NCBI RefSeq assembly: GCF_012726175.1
Contig: NZ_JAASAD010000007.1
Span: forward strand, 62,001 to 126,000
Direction: 5' to 3'
DNA: 64,000 nt
DNA from: Micromonospora sp. HNM0581
Lineage (GTDB): Bacteria > Actinomycetota > Actinomycetes > Mycobacteriales > Micromonosporaceae
Made by a program: the position numbers and the translations under genes. This document shows, one piece after another, positions 46,178 to 54,314 of the stretch. Every line of letters begins with the position of its first letter. Positions within the stretch are counted from its first letter, which is position 1. The notes under the pieces were generated by a model. The model searched no databases and was not told where the DNA came from. It was given only the letters and a program-made list of their open reading frames with translations.

Positions 46178-46400
46178 CCACGTTGCCTGCCCTGAATGGA
46201 GTCGAGGGGCGGGTTGCCGGACCGGGATCCCCCGGCGGCACCTTTAGGGTCGCCGCCCATCGTCCCTGGTCGCGCACGGCAGATCGTGCCGGTGGGTCCG
46301 GTCGACCGGACGCAGGCCGGGGTCGGCAGTCGACCAGCTCTGCGGGCCGTCAGCCGGTTCAGTCCGGTGGCGAGAGCGGTCCGGAACCGGCGTACGAACA

Positions 46401-46429
46401 GGCCCGGCCACCCAGGTGGGTGCCGGGCC
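46401..46429 (-). terminator. Terminator of the YtxH-like gene
   Basis: GGCCCGGC-CACCCAGGTGGGT-GCCGGGCC forms a compact stem with about 12 pairs, 14 bp past the gene's stop. On the minus strand it is followed by TGTTCGT, a weak U-containing tail. Confidence 0.7.
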
Positions 46430-46442
46430 CGTTCGGGGGTGC

Positions 46443-46826
46443 TCAGATCGTGCTGCCGTTGGCTCCGGTGCCGGACGGCTTGGTGCGGGGGGTGGCGGAC
46501 GTCGAGCCGGAGCTCGTCGAGCCGGACCCCGACTTGGTGCCAGCGGTTGCCGGCGTGCCGGCGAACGTGTCGTCGGCCGGGGTCAGCCCCTCCCTACCGT
46601 TGGAGTGCAGCTTCTCGCCCAGCTTGGAGTTGCCGAGCTTGTCCTTGCCCTCGTGGTAGAGCCGGTTCGCCTGGGCCTGTGCCACCCCGGCCGCCTCCTG
46701 GACGGTCGGGTGGTCGAGCACCTTCCGGCCCCGGACCACCAGCTCCTCGTACTTCTCCCGGCCGGCACGGGCGCCCAGGACGAACCCTGCAGCCAGCCCG
46801 CCAAGGAACATGATCTTTCCGCGCAT
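46443..46826 (-). CDS. YtxH-like small envelope protein
   Basis: A 127-residue protein. MRGKIMFLGGLAAGFVLGARAGREKYEEL is the YtxH-type N-terminal helix with the GxxxGxRxGRE pattern. A helical segment and a Ser/Thr/Gly-rich disordered tail ending GTGANGSTI follow. AAAGGAG is 5 nt before the ATG. Such proteins are general-stress or envelope-associated with no defined biochemical role. The 275 bp upstream to the tRNA hold only its promoter. Confidence 0.75.
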   Translation of the reverse strand: MRGKIMFLGGLAAGFVLGARAGREKYEELVVRGRKVLDHPTVQEAAGVAQAQANRLYHEGKDKLGNSKLGEKLHSNGREGLTPADDTFAGTPATAGTKSGSGSTSSGSTSATPRTKPSGTGANGSTI

Positions 46827-47101
46827 GGCGGCTCCTTTCGTACCTGACGCGCCGTCGTCCCGCTTCCGGATGCCCGGTGGCGGGACTGATCGATTCGCGC
46901 CTGCGTCCTGTCGTCGGCAGTCAACTACCCATCCTGCTCTCTGCTCATACCTCCTTGTGCCCGGATGACGATTTGTCTGGTGAACAGCCGCCGTTCCGCT
47001 CAAGGGTGGCCGATGAACCCCCTCGACCAACACCCCCCGACGTCCTGTACTCTTGTGCCCGACGCGCGGTGCGGCGAGATCCGCTCCGAGCGTGATCGCA
47101 G

Positions 47102-47174
47102 TCCCCCGTAGCTCAATTGGCAGAGCAGCCGGCTGTTAACCGGCAGGTTTTTGGTTCGAGTCCAAACGGGGGAG
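47102..47174 (+). tRNA. tRNA-Asn (GTT)
   Basis: A 73-nt cloverleaf: acceptor TCCCCCG pairs with CGGGGGA, D-arm GCTCAATTGGCAGAGC, anticodon loop CTGTTAA with GTT at 47135-47137, T-loop GGTTCGAGTCC, discriminator G. CCA is encoded at 47175-47177. Confidence 0.97.
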
Positions 47175-47327
47175 CCACCTTCTCGCCATGACGCTCATCG
47201 GCCCGACCCGGTGGGCGTCCGCTGTTTCCGCTGCCGCAACGTACCGCCTCGCTCCGACGACGGCACCGGACCAACCGGTCTACGCTGGGGCGCGTCGATC
47301 CTGCTCATCGACGGCGACCGCCACGAG

Positions 47328-48512
47328 ATGATCGCCAACGCGGCCGTCCGTGCCGCACTGACGTCCGGCGACTGGCCGACGCTGCACGACCTCGCCGACG
47401 CCCAGGACGCGCACGGCAGAACAGTCCTCGTCAACGAGGTCGCCGACGCGGACGGCGTCGAGACGTTCCTCCGGAACACGCACGCTGGACAACCCGACGA
47501 TGCGCTGGCCGCCACCATGCTGGGCGCACACCTGATCCGTGCCGGTTGGCGGATCCGGACGGCAAAACGGGCGCAGGACGTCAGCCGGGAACACTTCGCC
47601 CAGTTCTTCGACCATCTGCGTCAAGCCGAGCAGGCCCTCATCGAGGCCACCGCCCGCCACCCCGAAGACGCGGCAGCCTGGACCCAGCGGATCATCAGCG
47701 CCCTCGGCCTGGAACTCGGTCAGGCCGAGGCACGCCGCCGCTACGACCGTCTGGCCGCCGGGCATCCCCACCACCTACCGGCGCAGCGATGCCTGCTGCA
47801 GCAGTACTGCCCGAAGTGGAGGGGCACCTGGGACAAGACGTACGCCTTCGCCCGGGAGTGCGCCGCCGCCGCGCCTGCCGGCGCGCCCAACGCCGTCCTC
47901 GTCGTCGAAGCGCACCTGGAACAGGCCCTCGACCACGGCAACCTCGACACCAACGGTGAGTTCCTCCGCGCACAGCGGGAACGCGCCGAGATCCACGACA
48001 GGTACGCCGACTGTGCCGAGATGCTCGCCTGGCCCGACGGTGCCCGGCAGCTCATCGGCCACGACGCGACCGTGCTGCACATCGAGCCCACCCTCTTCGA
48101 CACGCATCCGGCAGCGATGAGCGTCATCGACAGCGCAGTGCCGACCGATCGGCAGATCACCATGCCGCCCCGGGATCCGGAGGACGTCCCACAACCACGT
48201 GCCCGCCACGAAGCCCGTGCGCAGCTGGCCCGGCCACAACGGGCCGGCTGGGAAATCCTCCTGATGGTGCTGAGCGGCCTCGCCACACTCGTGGTGGGCG
48301 GGTTCACCCTGCTGCTCACCGTCGGCATGTTCGTCAGCCCCACCGCCGAACAGGACACCGCCGTACTGTGGGGTGCGGTCGTGATCGGTTGGCTGCTCGC
48401 TGTTATCCTCGCTTTGCTCATCGTGCTGCTGGCACGAAGGCGACGCGAAGCAGCGTCCGACCCGGCGGTCCGTCGGACGGCAAGGCAGGTCGGCAGGTGC
48501 GTTGGCCGGTGA
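47328..48512 (+). CDS. Membrane-anchored TPR-like protein of unknown function
   Basis: About 394 residues. The bulk is helical and repeat-like (ALTSGDWPTLHDLADAQDAHGRTVLVNEVADADG, AWTQRIISALGLELGQAEARRRYDRLAAGHPHHLPAQRCLLQQYCPKWRGTWDK), resembling TPR/DUF4034 proteins. Two membrane helices lie near the C-terminus (about 305-330 and 340-365) followed by a basic tail. The start is uncertain: ATG 47328 matches where the repeat fold begins; GTG 47211 is an alternative. It lies between two tRNA genes and may belong to a tRNA-adjacent insertion. Confidence 0.6.
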   Translation: MIANAAVRAALTSGDWPTLHDLADAQDAHGRTVLVNEVADADGVETFLRNTHAGQPDDALAATMLGAHLIRAGWRIRTAKRAQDVSREHFAQFFDHLRQAEQALIEATARHPEDAAAWTQRIISALGLELGQAEARRRYDRLAAGHPHHLPAQRCLLQQYCPKWRGTWDKTYAFARECAAAAPAGAPNAVLVVEAHLEQALDHGNLDTNGEFLRAQRERAEIHDRYADCAEMLAWPDGARQLIGHDATVLHIEPTLFDTHPAAMSVIDSAVPTDRQITMPPRDPEDVPQPRARHEARAQLARPQRAGWEILLMVLSGLATLVVGGFTLLLTVGMFVSPTAEQDTAVLWGAVVIGWLLAVILALLIVLLARRRREAASDPAVRRTARQVGRCVGR

Positions 48513-48544
48513 TCGACCGGGCGGGATAAGATCCGCCCGGTACC

Positions 48545-48618
48545 GGGGCGGTAGCTCAGCCGGTTAGAGCAGGGGACTCATAATCCCTCGGTCGCGGGTT
48601 CGAGTCCCGCCCGCCCCA
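48545..48618 (+). tRNA. tRNA-Met (CAT), elongator or Ile2 type
   Basis: A 74-nt cloverleaf: acceptor GGGGCGG pairs with CCGCCCC, D-arm GCTCAGCCGGTTAGAGC, anticodon loop CTCATAA with CAT at 48579-48581, T-loop GGTTCGAGTCC, discriminator A. The paired 5' G rules out initiator tRNA. A CAT anticodon could also be tRNA-Ile2 after lysidine modification. CCA is not encoded. Confidence 0.93.
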
Positions 48619-48857
48619 CCGACCGCACCATTGTGCGAACCGGTGGTACCCTACGTCCGAGCAATCGGCATCGACATGCCGCCACGGCAACCGATCGAGG
48701 GCAAGCGGAAGGCCGAGCCGAATCCCGTCGAGCAGAGCGACACCGGTCCTCGCCAACCCGGCCCTCAACGGCTCCCGCAAGCCGACGAACCGGCACAGCG
48801 CGACTCGGCGGCTGACTGACCCTCCATGACGTGGTGGAGTGCGGTGATGGCCGGCGC

Positions 48858-49472
48858 TCAGCCACCGGCCGTCGCCACCGCCACCAAGTGCTTACCGACG
48901 AGGTCCTGAGCCTGCTTCACCTCGTCCACGCCCTCTTCGAGGCGGACAGGAGCCTGCCGGCACGCACGCACCGCGCTGTTCAGCAGGTTGTTGCCCCCGC
49001 CCCGGCTGACCTTCTGGAAGTGGGCTTGAGCCTTGTTCACCGAGTCGACGACCTCAGCGATGCCGCGTCCCACCTGATCGAGCGTCTGCAGCACCATGCT
49101 CAACTCGGCCATCACCGACCCGATCGGACCGCCACCTCGCCCGGCGGTGATCCGATCCAGTCCGGCGTTCATGGCCCGTCCGACCAGGCCACCGACCTTC
49201 ATGCCGGCGTACGCAGCACCCACCGCCACCAAGGGTGAGGGCTGGTGGCCAGCGGCATCGACTGCCGCGGTGGCCGCCACAGCGATCCCAGCCCCTGCCA
49301 CCTTCCCGACCTTCTCGCTGACCTTGGTGATGCCTTCTCGAGCGGACTCGATGGCGGTGTCACGGAGGGCGCCGACCGTTGCCGTCAGCGCGCCAGCAGC
49401 CTTTTGCCGCGCCCCGGGTCTGCCCAGGTCCCTGGTTCGTCCCCGCTGGCCGCGCCCTCTCGTCCAGGCCAT
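48858..49472 (-). CDS. Unknown Ala/Gly-rich protein, FtsK-cluster gene 5
   Basis: A 204-residue protein, last gene of the leftward FtsK cluster, 6 nt after the previous stop. A basic N-terminus (MAWTRGRGQRGRTRDLGRPGARQKAAG) is followed by long helices, a Gly/Ala hydrophobic middle (VAGAGIAVAATAAVDAAGH, LVAVGAAYAGMKVGGLVGRAMN) and a helical C-terminal half (SVMAELSMVLQTLDQVGRGIAEVVDSVNKAQAHFQ). The coiled-coil-like layout could suit a secreted or surface-interacting protein, but this is speculation. I do not recognise the family. Confidence 0.6.
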   Translation of the reverse strand: MAWTRGRGQRGRTRDLGRPGARQKAAGALTATVGALRDTAIESAREGITKVSEKVGKVAGAGIAVAATAAVDAAGHQPSPLVAVGAAYAGMKVGGLVGRAMNAGLDRITAGRGGGPIGSVMAELSMVLQTLDQVGRGIAEVVDSVNKAQAHFQKVSRGGGNNLLNSAVRACRQAPVRLEEGVDEVKQAQDLVGKHLVAVATAGG

Positions 49473-49478
49473 CGACAG

Positions 49479-50114
49479 CTACCGCACCAGGTCGAGGAAT
49501 GCGCAGCCAGACGCGACCAGCATCGGAAGAGTCTTGGCGAGCTCGCTTGCCACCTCGGCGGCGGTAGCTGCCTCCACGTCCTCGCCAGCCCCGCGCTGCT
49601 CCTTCGCCCCTGTCTCGAAGTCAGCGCACGCATCCCATAGCGAGCCGACGCTCGAGGAGTAGGCCCACATGCCATAGACGGTGTAGTTGACCTTCACGTG
49701 CGCCTGCCCGTTATGCCCGATGAGGCGTCGGTCTGGCTCCTCAGGGGTGTTGCCCATGCCTTCCGCGAGCGGGTGGAGCTTGATCCGCCGGAACGGCTTC
49801 TTCAGCTCACTATCCGGGTCGAACTCGATCAGTAGCCCCCGGTCAAGGAGTCGCTCGATGACCGGCCCCGGGTCGGCAGGTCCGTTGTCGGCCGCGATCA
49901 CGTCCCGCTGAAGTGTCTCGCGGTTGACCTCCAAGCGAGCGTGCCGCTCTGGGTCGAGGAAAGCTCGTCCCCACACCTGGAACTCTTCGTCGGTCAGCTC
50001 CTCGGAGTCGTTGCCGAGGCGGACCTCCCAGTACTCCGGGGTCGGATCGGGCGGGGTGACGTACCGGTAGGAGGGGCCGAGGTTGAGGCCGACGGGAACG
50101 ATGACGGTGGGCAT
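49479..50114 (-). CDS. Unknown soluble protein, FtsK-cluster gene 4
   Basis: A 211-residue protein. MPTVIVPVGLNLGPSYRYVTPPDPTPEYWEVRLG is followed by a winged-helix-like stretch (LTDEEFQVWGRAFLDPERHARLEVNRETLQRDVI ... VIERLLDRGLLIEFD). The C-terminal 80 residues include YTVYGMWAYSSSVGSLWDACADFE and a hydrophobic end. GGAAGG is 7 nt before the ATG. No known family recognised. Co-transcription with the ATPase is likely. Confidence 0.65.
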   Translation of the reverse strand: MPTVIVPVGLNLGPSYRYVTPPDPTPEYWEVRLGNDSEELTDEEFQVWGRAFLDPERHARLEVNRETLQRDVIAADNGPADPGPVIERLLDRGLLIEFDPDSELKKPFRRIKLHPLAEGMGNTPEEPDRRLIGHNGQAHVKVNYTVYGMWAYSSSVGSLWDACADFETGAKEQRGAGEDVEAATAAEVASELAKTLPMLVASGCAFLDLVR

Positions 50115-50138
50115 CGGGGGACCTTCCGAGGAGCAGTG

Positions 50139-50399
50139 TCAGAGGACGGCGTTGTACTTCTCGGTCTGGGCGACGGCGGCCTGGATGAGGCCGGCACCCT
50201 CGCCGAACTTCTGCTTGGCGGCGCTGAGTTTGCCGATGGCACCCATGACGGCGGGCTGCTGGGTGCCGGCGGCGAGGGCCTGGAGCACGGCGATGGCCCG
50301 GTCGACTTGGGCGTTGACGCCGGCGAGCTGGGCGAGTGCCTTGTCGGCCTCGGACTTGCCGTGGGCCAGGCCCGCCTTGATGTCTCCGATGGTGGCCAC
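50139..50399 (-). CDS. Small helical protein, WXG100-sized (DUF6244-like), FtsK-cluster gene 3
   Basis: An 86-residue, almost wholly helical protein: MATIGDIKAGLAHGKSEADKALAQLAGVNAQVDRAIAVLQALAAGTQQPAVMGAIGKLSAAKQKFGEGAGLIQAAVAQTEKYNAVL. Two amphipathic helices around a GTQQPAV turn give the size and hairpin look of WXG100/ESX substrates, although the WxG motif itself is absent. A strong GGGGAGG is 8 nt before the GTG. It resembles small actinomycete families encoded near FtsK-type ATPases (DUF6244 from memory). Confidence 0.7.
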   Translation of the reverse strand: MATIGDIKAGLAHGKSEADKALAQLAGVNAQVDRAIAVLQALAAGTQQPAVMGAIGKLSAAKQKFGEGAGLIQAAVAQTEKYNAVL

Positions 50400-50465
50400 T
50401 GGATGTTCCTCCCCTGGGTCGTGGTGTCCAACGCCCCGCCACCGGTGGCGGGTGTGTCTGCGGGT

Positions 50466-51134
50466 TCAGCCTCGCGTCGCGGCGATGAAGATGAACCACA
50501 AGATCGGCATGCCGACAAAACAGATCACTCCGCCTGCGCGGGCGGACCGGGTGCCCCCTTCGCCGATGCGCGGCTGACCGACGAGGCTGATCGTGAGATA
50601 GCCGGCGAAGAACGCCAGCGCGGGCAGCCCACACAGCGACCAGGGCACGAGTTGCCAGGGAACGCGACCGAGGTCGGCGTCAGGGCTGACGGCGAACATC
50701 AGCAGCGAGGCGAGGGTGCCGAGAGTCGCTGCGGCGGTGTAGACGAGGGCGTTGCGGGCCAGCGGCGTAAGTCCGGGCAGCAGTGGTGGTTGCGCGGCCT
50801 GCCGGTGGGCGTGCTCAGCGGCCGTGTCGGCCGCATCGGCGGCTGCGGCGGCCCGGCGCAGGGCTTCGGCCGGGTCAGGGACCGGGCTGGGGGCGATGCC
50901 GCCGACGTGCGGCTCGGGCAGGCGCAGCGTGGCGGCGAGCTGGTGGAGGTGTTGTCGTTGGGCGGCGAGCCGGTGGGTGATCTGGTCGAGGGCTGCCTGA
51001 CCGCTGCGGCTCGCCGCGGCCTGCTGCTCGGCTCGCGAGCGTTCGTCCTGAAGCAGGGCGGCGAGGCGGCGGGCGTGGTCGGTGTAGGTTGCCCAGCCGA
51101 CGTCACGGGGCATCGGGGTGACGGGGTCGGTCAT
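50466..51134 (-). CDS. Coiled-coil membrane protein, FtsK-cluster gene 2
   Basis: A 222-residue protein. The N-terminal 110 residues form a helical, Gln/Ala/Arg-rich coiled-coil-like domain (YTDHARRLAALLQDERSRAEQQAAASRSGQAALDQITHRLAAQRQHLHQL), and the C-terminal half carries about three membrane helices. Its ATG overlaps the ATPase stop (ATGA), so the two are made together and probably interact, the membrane protein anchoring the soluble ATPase. Confidence 0.65.
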   Translation of the reverse strand: MTDPVTPMPRDVGWATYTDHARRLAALLQDERSRAEQQAAASRSGQAALDQITHRLAAQRQHLHQLAATLRLPEPHVGGIAPSPVPDPAEALRRAAAAADAADTAAEHAHRQAAQPPLLPGLTPLARNALVYTAAATLGTLASLLMFAVSPDADLGRVPWQLVPWSLCGLPALAFFAGYLTISLVGQPRIGEGGTRSARAGGVICFVGMPILWFIFIAATRG

Positions 51135-53755
51135 GTGAGGTCGTCGATCTGGTCGAGGGTGCCGGGGTGGACGTAGGGGACGATGAGGGTGCGGCGGTTA
51201 TCGTTGCGGTCGATCAGCAGGGCCCGGTTGGGTCGGGACTGCCACTCGGAGGCGTAGTCGCCGAGCAGGGAGCCGATGTCGTTGCTGGGCAGGTTGAGCG
51301 CGACGAGGCAGGCGACCTCGCCGCCGCCGGTGGGGCCGAGGTCGTCGTTGAAGCGGCTCAGGGTGCGCCACCAGCCGAGCAGGTGCACGCCGTGGCCGGG
51401 ACCGTTGGCCAACACGGCCCGCAGGTCCTCGTGTCCGGAGCGGTAGGTGATCGGGTCGCTGGCCGCGAGGAGGTTGCTCGCGGCGTCGGCGCCGAACACC
51501 ACCAGGTACGTCGCCTGCCCGCCGCCAGGCTCGGACTGCTGGGCGAGGTCGACCAGATGCGTCCGGTACTGGGTCGAGGTGATGGTTTCGCAGTGGTGGC
51601 CGGCTGCGGTGATCGCCTCGACGGCGGCGTCGGCCGCCTCGTCGGCAGCGGCGACAAGCGGCGCGATGAGAAAGCGGGCAGTGCCGGGGGCGTGCTGGCG
51701 GGCCAGACTGACCGCGGCTGCGTATAGGACGTCGGCTCCGACTGGGGAGGTGCCGAGTACGGCCAGATGGCTACCTGGAGTGGCGTCGAGGGTGAACCCT
51801 GCGGTCGGTAGGCCGACGTCGACGGCGCGGCCGACCAGGGCCCGCCGTCGCCGTACGTTCGGAGACAGGCGGGCGAACGTGAAATCGGCGTCGGGGTGCT
51901 GCTCGGCGTAGCCGGCGAACACCGCGGGTGGCGCGTCGCCCGACGGGCGGGCGTTCCACAGCAGGTGTCGCTGCGCGGTCACCGACGCGGCATCGGCGTT
52001 AGGGAAACGCATCACCCGGTTCGCTCCCGGAGTACCTGCCGCCGCGTTGACGACGGCCGCCCCGATCGGAAGGTTGTCGGCGCCGTCGTTGAGCTGGTCG
52101 AGGATCCCGCCGCCACCGGCGAGCGCGACCCGCAACGGGAACTGCCCGAAGATCGACTCAGTCTTGGCGAACAACGCCTCCACCCCAGAGATCGTCTGCG
52201 AGGCCAAAACCAGGTGAATGCCGTACGAGCGGCCCTTACGCGCCAGCTCCTCCAGCAGCGCCACCGCCTGCCGGGCCACCGCGTCGTTGCCTTCGAACAG
52301 CACATGGAACTCGTCGATCACCGCCACCAGCCGCGGCATCGCCACATCCGGCCGCCCGGCACGAAGGTCGGCCAGCTTCGTTACCCCGGCCCGCTTCAGC
52401 TCCGTCGCCCGCCGGGTCATCTCCCGCGACAATGTGCGCAACACCGCCAGCCCGTACTCCCGGTCGGACTCGATGCCCACCGTGCGGGCGTGCGGGATCC
52501 ACGACGGGTCCACCGCCGTCGGCGTGAACTCCGCGAACGACACCCCCTCCTTGAAATCCAGCAGATACAGGCCCAACTCGTCCGGGGAGTAGCGGGAGGC
52601 CAGGCCGTAGAGCACATCCAGTAGGAAGACGGTCTTGCCCGACCCAGTACGACCGCCCACCAACCAGTGCGGCGTCGCGTCATCCAGCGCCAGCTCGCAC
52701 TCCGCGCGGCCCTCCCGACCCACCACGGTCCGCAGCCCACCGCCCGACGACTCCTGCCAAATCTCCGCCGGCATCAGCGCCGCGAAGTCCGTCGAAGCCT
52801 GCACCCGCGCGGCTTTCGCCAACCTGCGACAGACGGCCTCGACCAGATCGTCCGGCGGGCCACCGTCCAGCCGCATCGGCACCGCCAAGCCTGTGCCGTC
52901 ATCACTGAACCGGTAAGGACCCGGCGGGTCAGAGACCCGGAACAGCCCTCCACCGACCGCCGTCAGATGTGTCGTCCGTTCTAATCGAGGCGCCGCCTCC
53001 AGCCCCGGGTGTTGCGGCGGCGGATAGCCGACCACCAGCAAGAACACCCCTGCGGCAGGACCGGCGTGCGCGATTGCCGCCAACCGCGACCACTCCGTAC
53101 GCCCGGCACCCTGCGGCAGTGCCGCGACACCCAGCAGCAGCACCGACGGGTCCGTCTCACCGCCCTGGACGCGCTCGATCCGCTCCTCCGCCTCCGCGAG
53201 CACCCGGTGGAAACCCGGAAGGTCGATCGCGGGTCGCCGCCACGCCTCCGCCTCGACCATTGCGCGGAACGGACCGAACACCGCCCCGAGAGTCGCCCCG
53301 TCCACGGCCGCAACCCGAAGTGCGCCGTCCGGCAACGCCGCCAGCACTCGAAGCAGCATGCCGCGCAGCCAGCGCGCTACGGACGGATCGCGGGCGTCGC
53401 TGTCGACCGCCAGATGACCTGCACCCACAAACGGCACCACCACATTGGAGACGCTGCCGGCCACCGGTGACGCCCTACCCAGCCGCACCGCAAGCGGACG
53501 ACCTACAGCCGCGTCGACACCCGTGGGAAGATTCGCGGCGGCAGGGTCCAGCCGGCAACCGAGCCAGCCCGGCGTCAGTCCCTCGGCCATTCGCTGCATA
53601 CCGGCAGCGAAACGCCGAGCATCTTCACTGGCCTGCGCCGACACGCCGTCCCCGCCGGCACCAGCGCGCAACCGCGCACGGGCGGCTTCCGCATGCGATA
53701 CCGCTTCTCGATGCGCTGTCACCGCCCGACCGAAGGCCGACGCCACCGACTCCAT
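51131..53755 (-). CDS. FtsK/SpoIIIE-type ATPase
   Basis: An 874-residue protein with no membrane helix. I start it at ATG 53755 (MESVASAFGRAVTAHREAV) behind GGGGAG; a longer reading lacks support. The N-terminal third is helical. A complete FtsK/SpoIIIE motor follows with Walker A GGRTGSGKTVFLLDVLYG (Lys374) and Walker B RLVAVIDEFHVLF (Asp481-Glu482), plus LVLASQTISGVEALF. The C-terminal part resembles a second RecA-like domain with a degenerate nucleotide loop (LAVLGTSPVGADVLY). Tandem-motor layout is like EccC of type VII secretion, but EccB, EccD and EccE are not in this window. DNA translocation is the alternative. Confidence 0.85.
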   Translation of the reverse strand: MESVASAFGRAVTAHREAVSHAEAARARLRAGAGGDGVSAQASEDARRFAAGMQRMAEGLTPGWLGCRLDPAAANLPTGVDAAVGRPLAVRLGRASPVAGSVSNVVVPFVGAGHLAVDSDARDPSVARWLRGMLLRVLAALPDGALRVAAVDGATLGAVFGPFRAMVEAEAWRRPAIDLPGFHRVLAEAEERIERVQGGETDPSVLLLGVAALPQGAGRTEWSRLAAIAHAGPAAGVFLLVVGYPPPQHPGLEAAPRLERTTHLTAVGGGLFRVSDPPGPYRFSDDGTGLAVPMRLDGGPPDDLVEAVCRRLAKAARVQASTDFAALMPAEIWQESSGGGLRTVVGREGRAECELALDDATPHWLVGGRTGSGKTVFLLDVLYGLASRYSPDELGLYLLDFKEGVSFAEFTPTAVDPSWIPHARTVGIESDREYGLAVLRTLSREMTRRATELKRAGVTKLADLRAGRPDVAMPRLVAVIDEFHVLFEGNDAVARQAVALLEELARKGRSYGIHLVLASQTISGVEALFAKTESIFGQFPLRVALAGGGGILDQLNDGADNLPIGAAVVNAAAGTPGANRVMRFPNADAASVTAQRHLLWNARPSGDAPPAVFAGYAEQHPDADFTFARLSPNVRRRRALVGRAVDVGLPTAGFTLDATPGSHLAVLGTSPVGADVLYAAAVSLARQHAPGTARFLIAPLVAAADEAADAAVEAITAAGHHCETITSTQYRTHLVDLAQQSEPGGGQATYLVVFGADAASNLLAASDPITYRSGHEDLRAVLANGPGHGVHLLGWWRTLSRFNDDLGPTGGGEVACLVALNLPSNDIGSLLGDYASEWQSRPNRALLIDRNDNRRTLIVPYVHPGTLDQIDDLT

Positions 53756-53835
53756 GCCAAAGTCTCCCCGGGACCGATGGACCGCGATCTCTGGCGCCGA
53801 CCCTATCCAACGACGCCACCGGCAGTCAGCCCCGT

Positions 53836-53857
53836 ATCGCTCAGCGTGCTGAGCGAT
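53836..53857. promoter_or_regulatory. Perfect 10-bp-arm dyad before the FtsK cluster
   Basis: ATCGCTCAGC, two bases, GCTGAGCGAT: a 22-bp dyad with perfect 10-bp arms, 81 bp upstream of the ATPase start. Length and symmetry fit a dimeric regulator's operator controlling the FtsK cluster. Confidence 0.55.
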
Positions 53858-54080
53858 GGTGGTTGAGGTGGTCTCTACCATGGCGAGGACATGCTTAAGC
53901 CATCGCACCGCCACCACGGGGTAGCTGGCCTCCGCCTGTCACCGCGGGGCGGGCCGCCTGCTGCTGCCCCTCCCGGTTCCAACTCGTTGGCGGAGGTCTC
54001 ACGAGTGGGAACCGCATCACGGTGGTCAGCTGCTGGCGCGTGTAGCTGCTCATCAGGTTTCCATTTGGGGAGGAGCGCTC

Positions 54081-54152
54081 GTGCCGAACTACGTTGCGCT
54101 TGGGGACCTCACGCACTTTCGATCGATCAGCAGGCGCAGCGACGGGCTATGA
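54081..54152 (+). CDS. Possible short leader peptide or gene remnant
   Basis: A 23-codon frame, GTG to TGA, reading MPNYVALGDLTHFRSISRRS and three more residues. GGGGAGGAG lies 6 nt before the GTG, as good as any ribosome binding site here. It ends about 160 bp before the kinase. It could be a leader peptide, a remnant of a lost gene or chance. Confidence 0.25.
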   Translation: MPNYVALGDLTHFRSISRRSDGL

Positions 54153-54314
54153 CGACGTCAAGGGACTGAAGAGGTGTGAACGTCGGCTTTTCAGCTACAG
54201 CGACGTCACTGATTGGCCACGGAGCGCGTCGTGACTCGCGGTCGGTGCGCCGTTTCGGCACACTGGCCAGAGTGGATCTGGGTGCACGGTGGGCGGAAAA
54301 GCGCAGAATGTCGA

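Larger units (their letters stand above)
53756..54314. other. Divergent intergenic region, FtsK cluster/kinase
   Basis: About 560 bp between the leftward ATPase and the rightward kinase. It contains the dyad at 53836-53857 and a possible 23-codon frame at 54081-54152. Local composition is patchy, with fewer G/C than neighbours around 54030-54200. No phage attachment site, tRNA fragment or transposon end is recognised. Confidence 0.5.

Noticed and set aside
48631..48819. Short plus-strand frame after the CAT tRNA
   Set aside because: No ribosome binding site and a low-complexity translation. Treated as intergenic.
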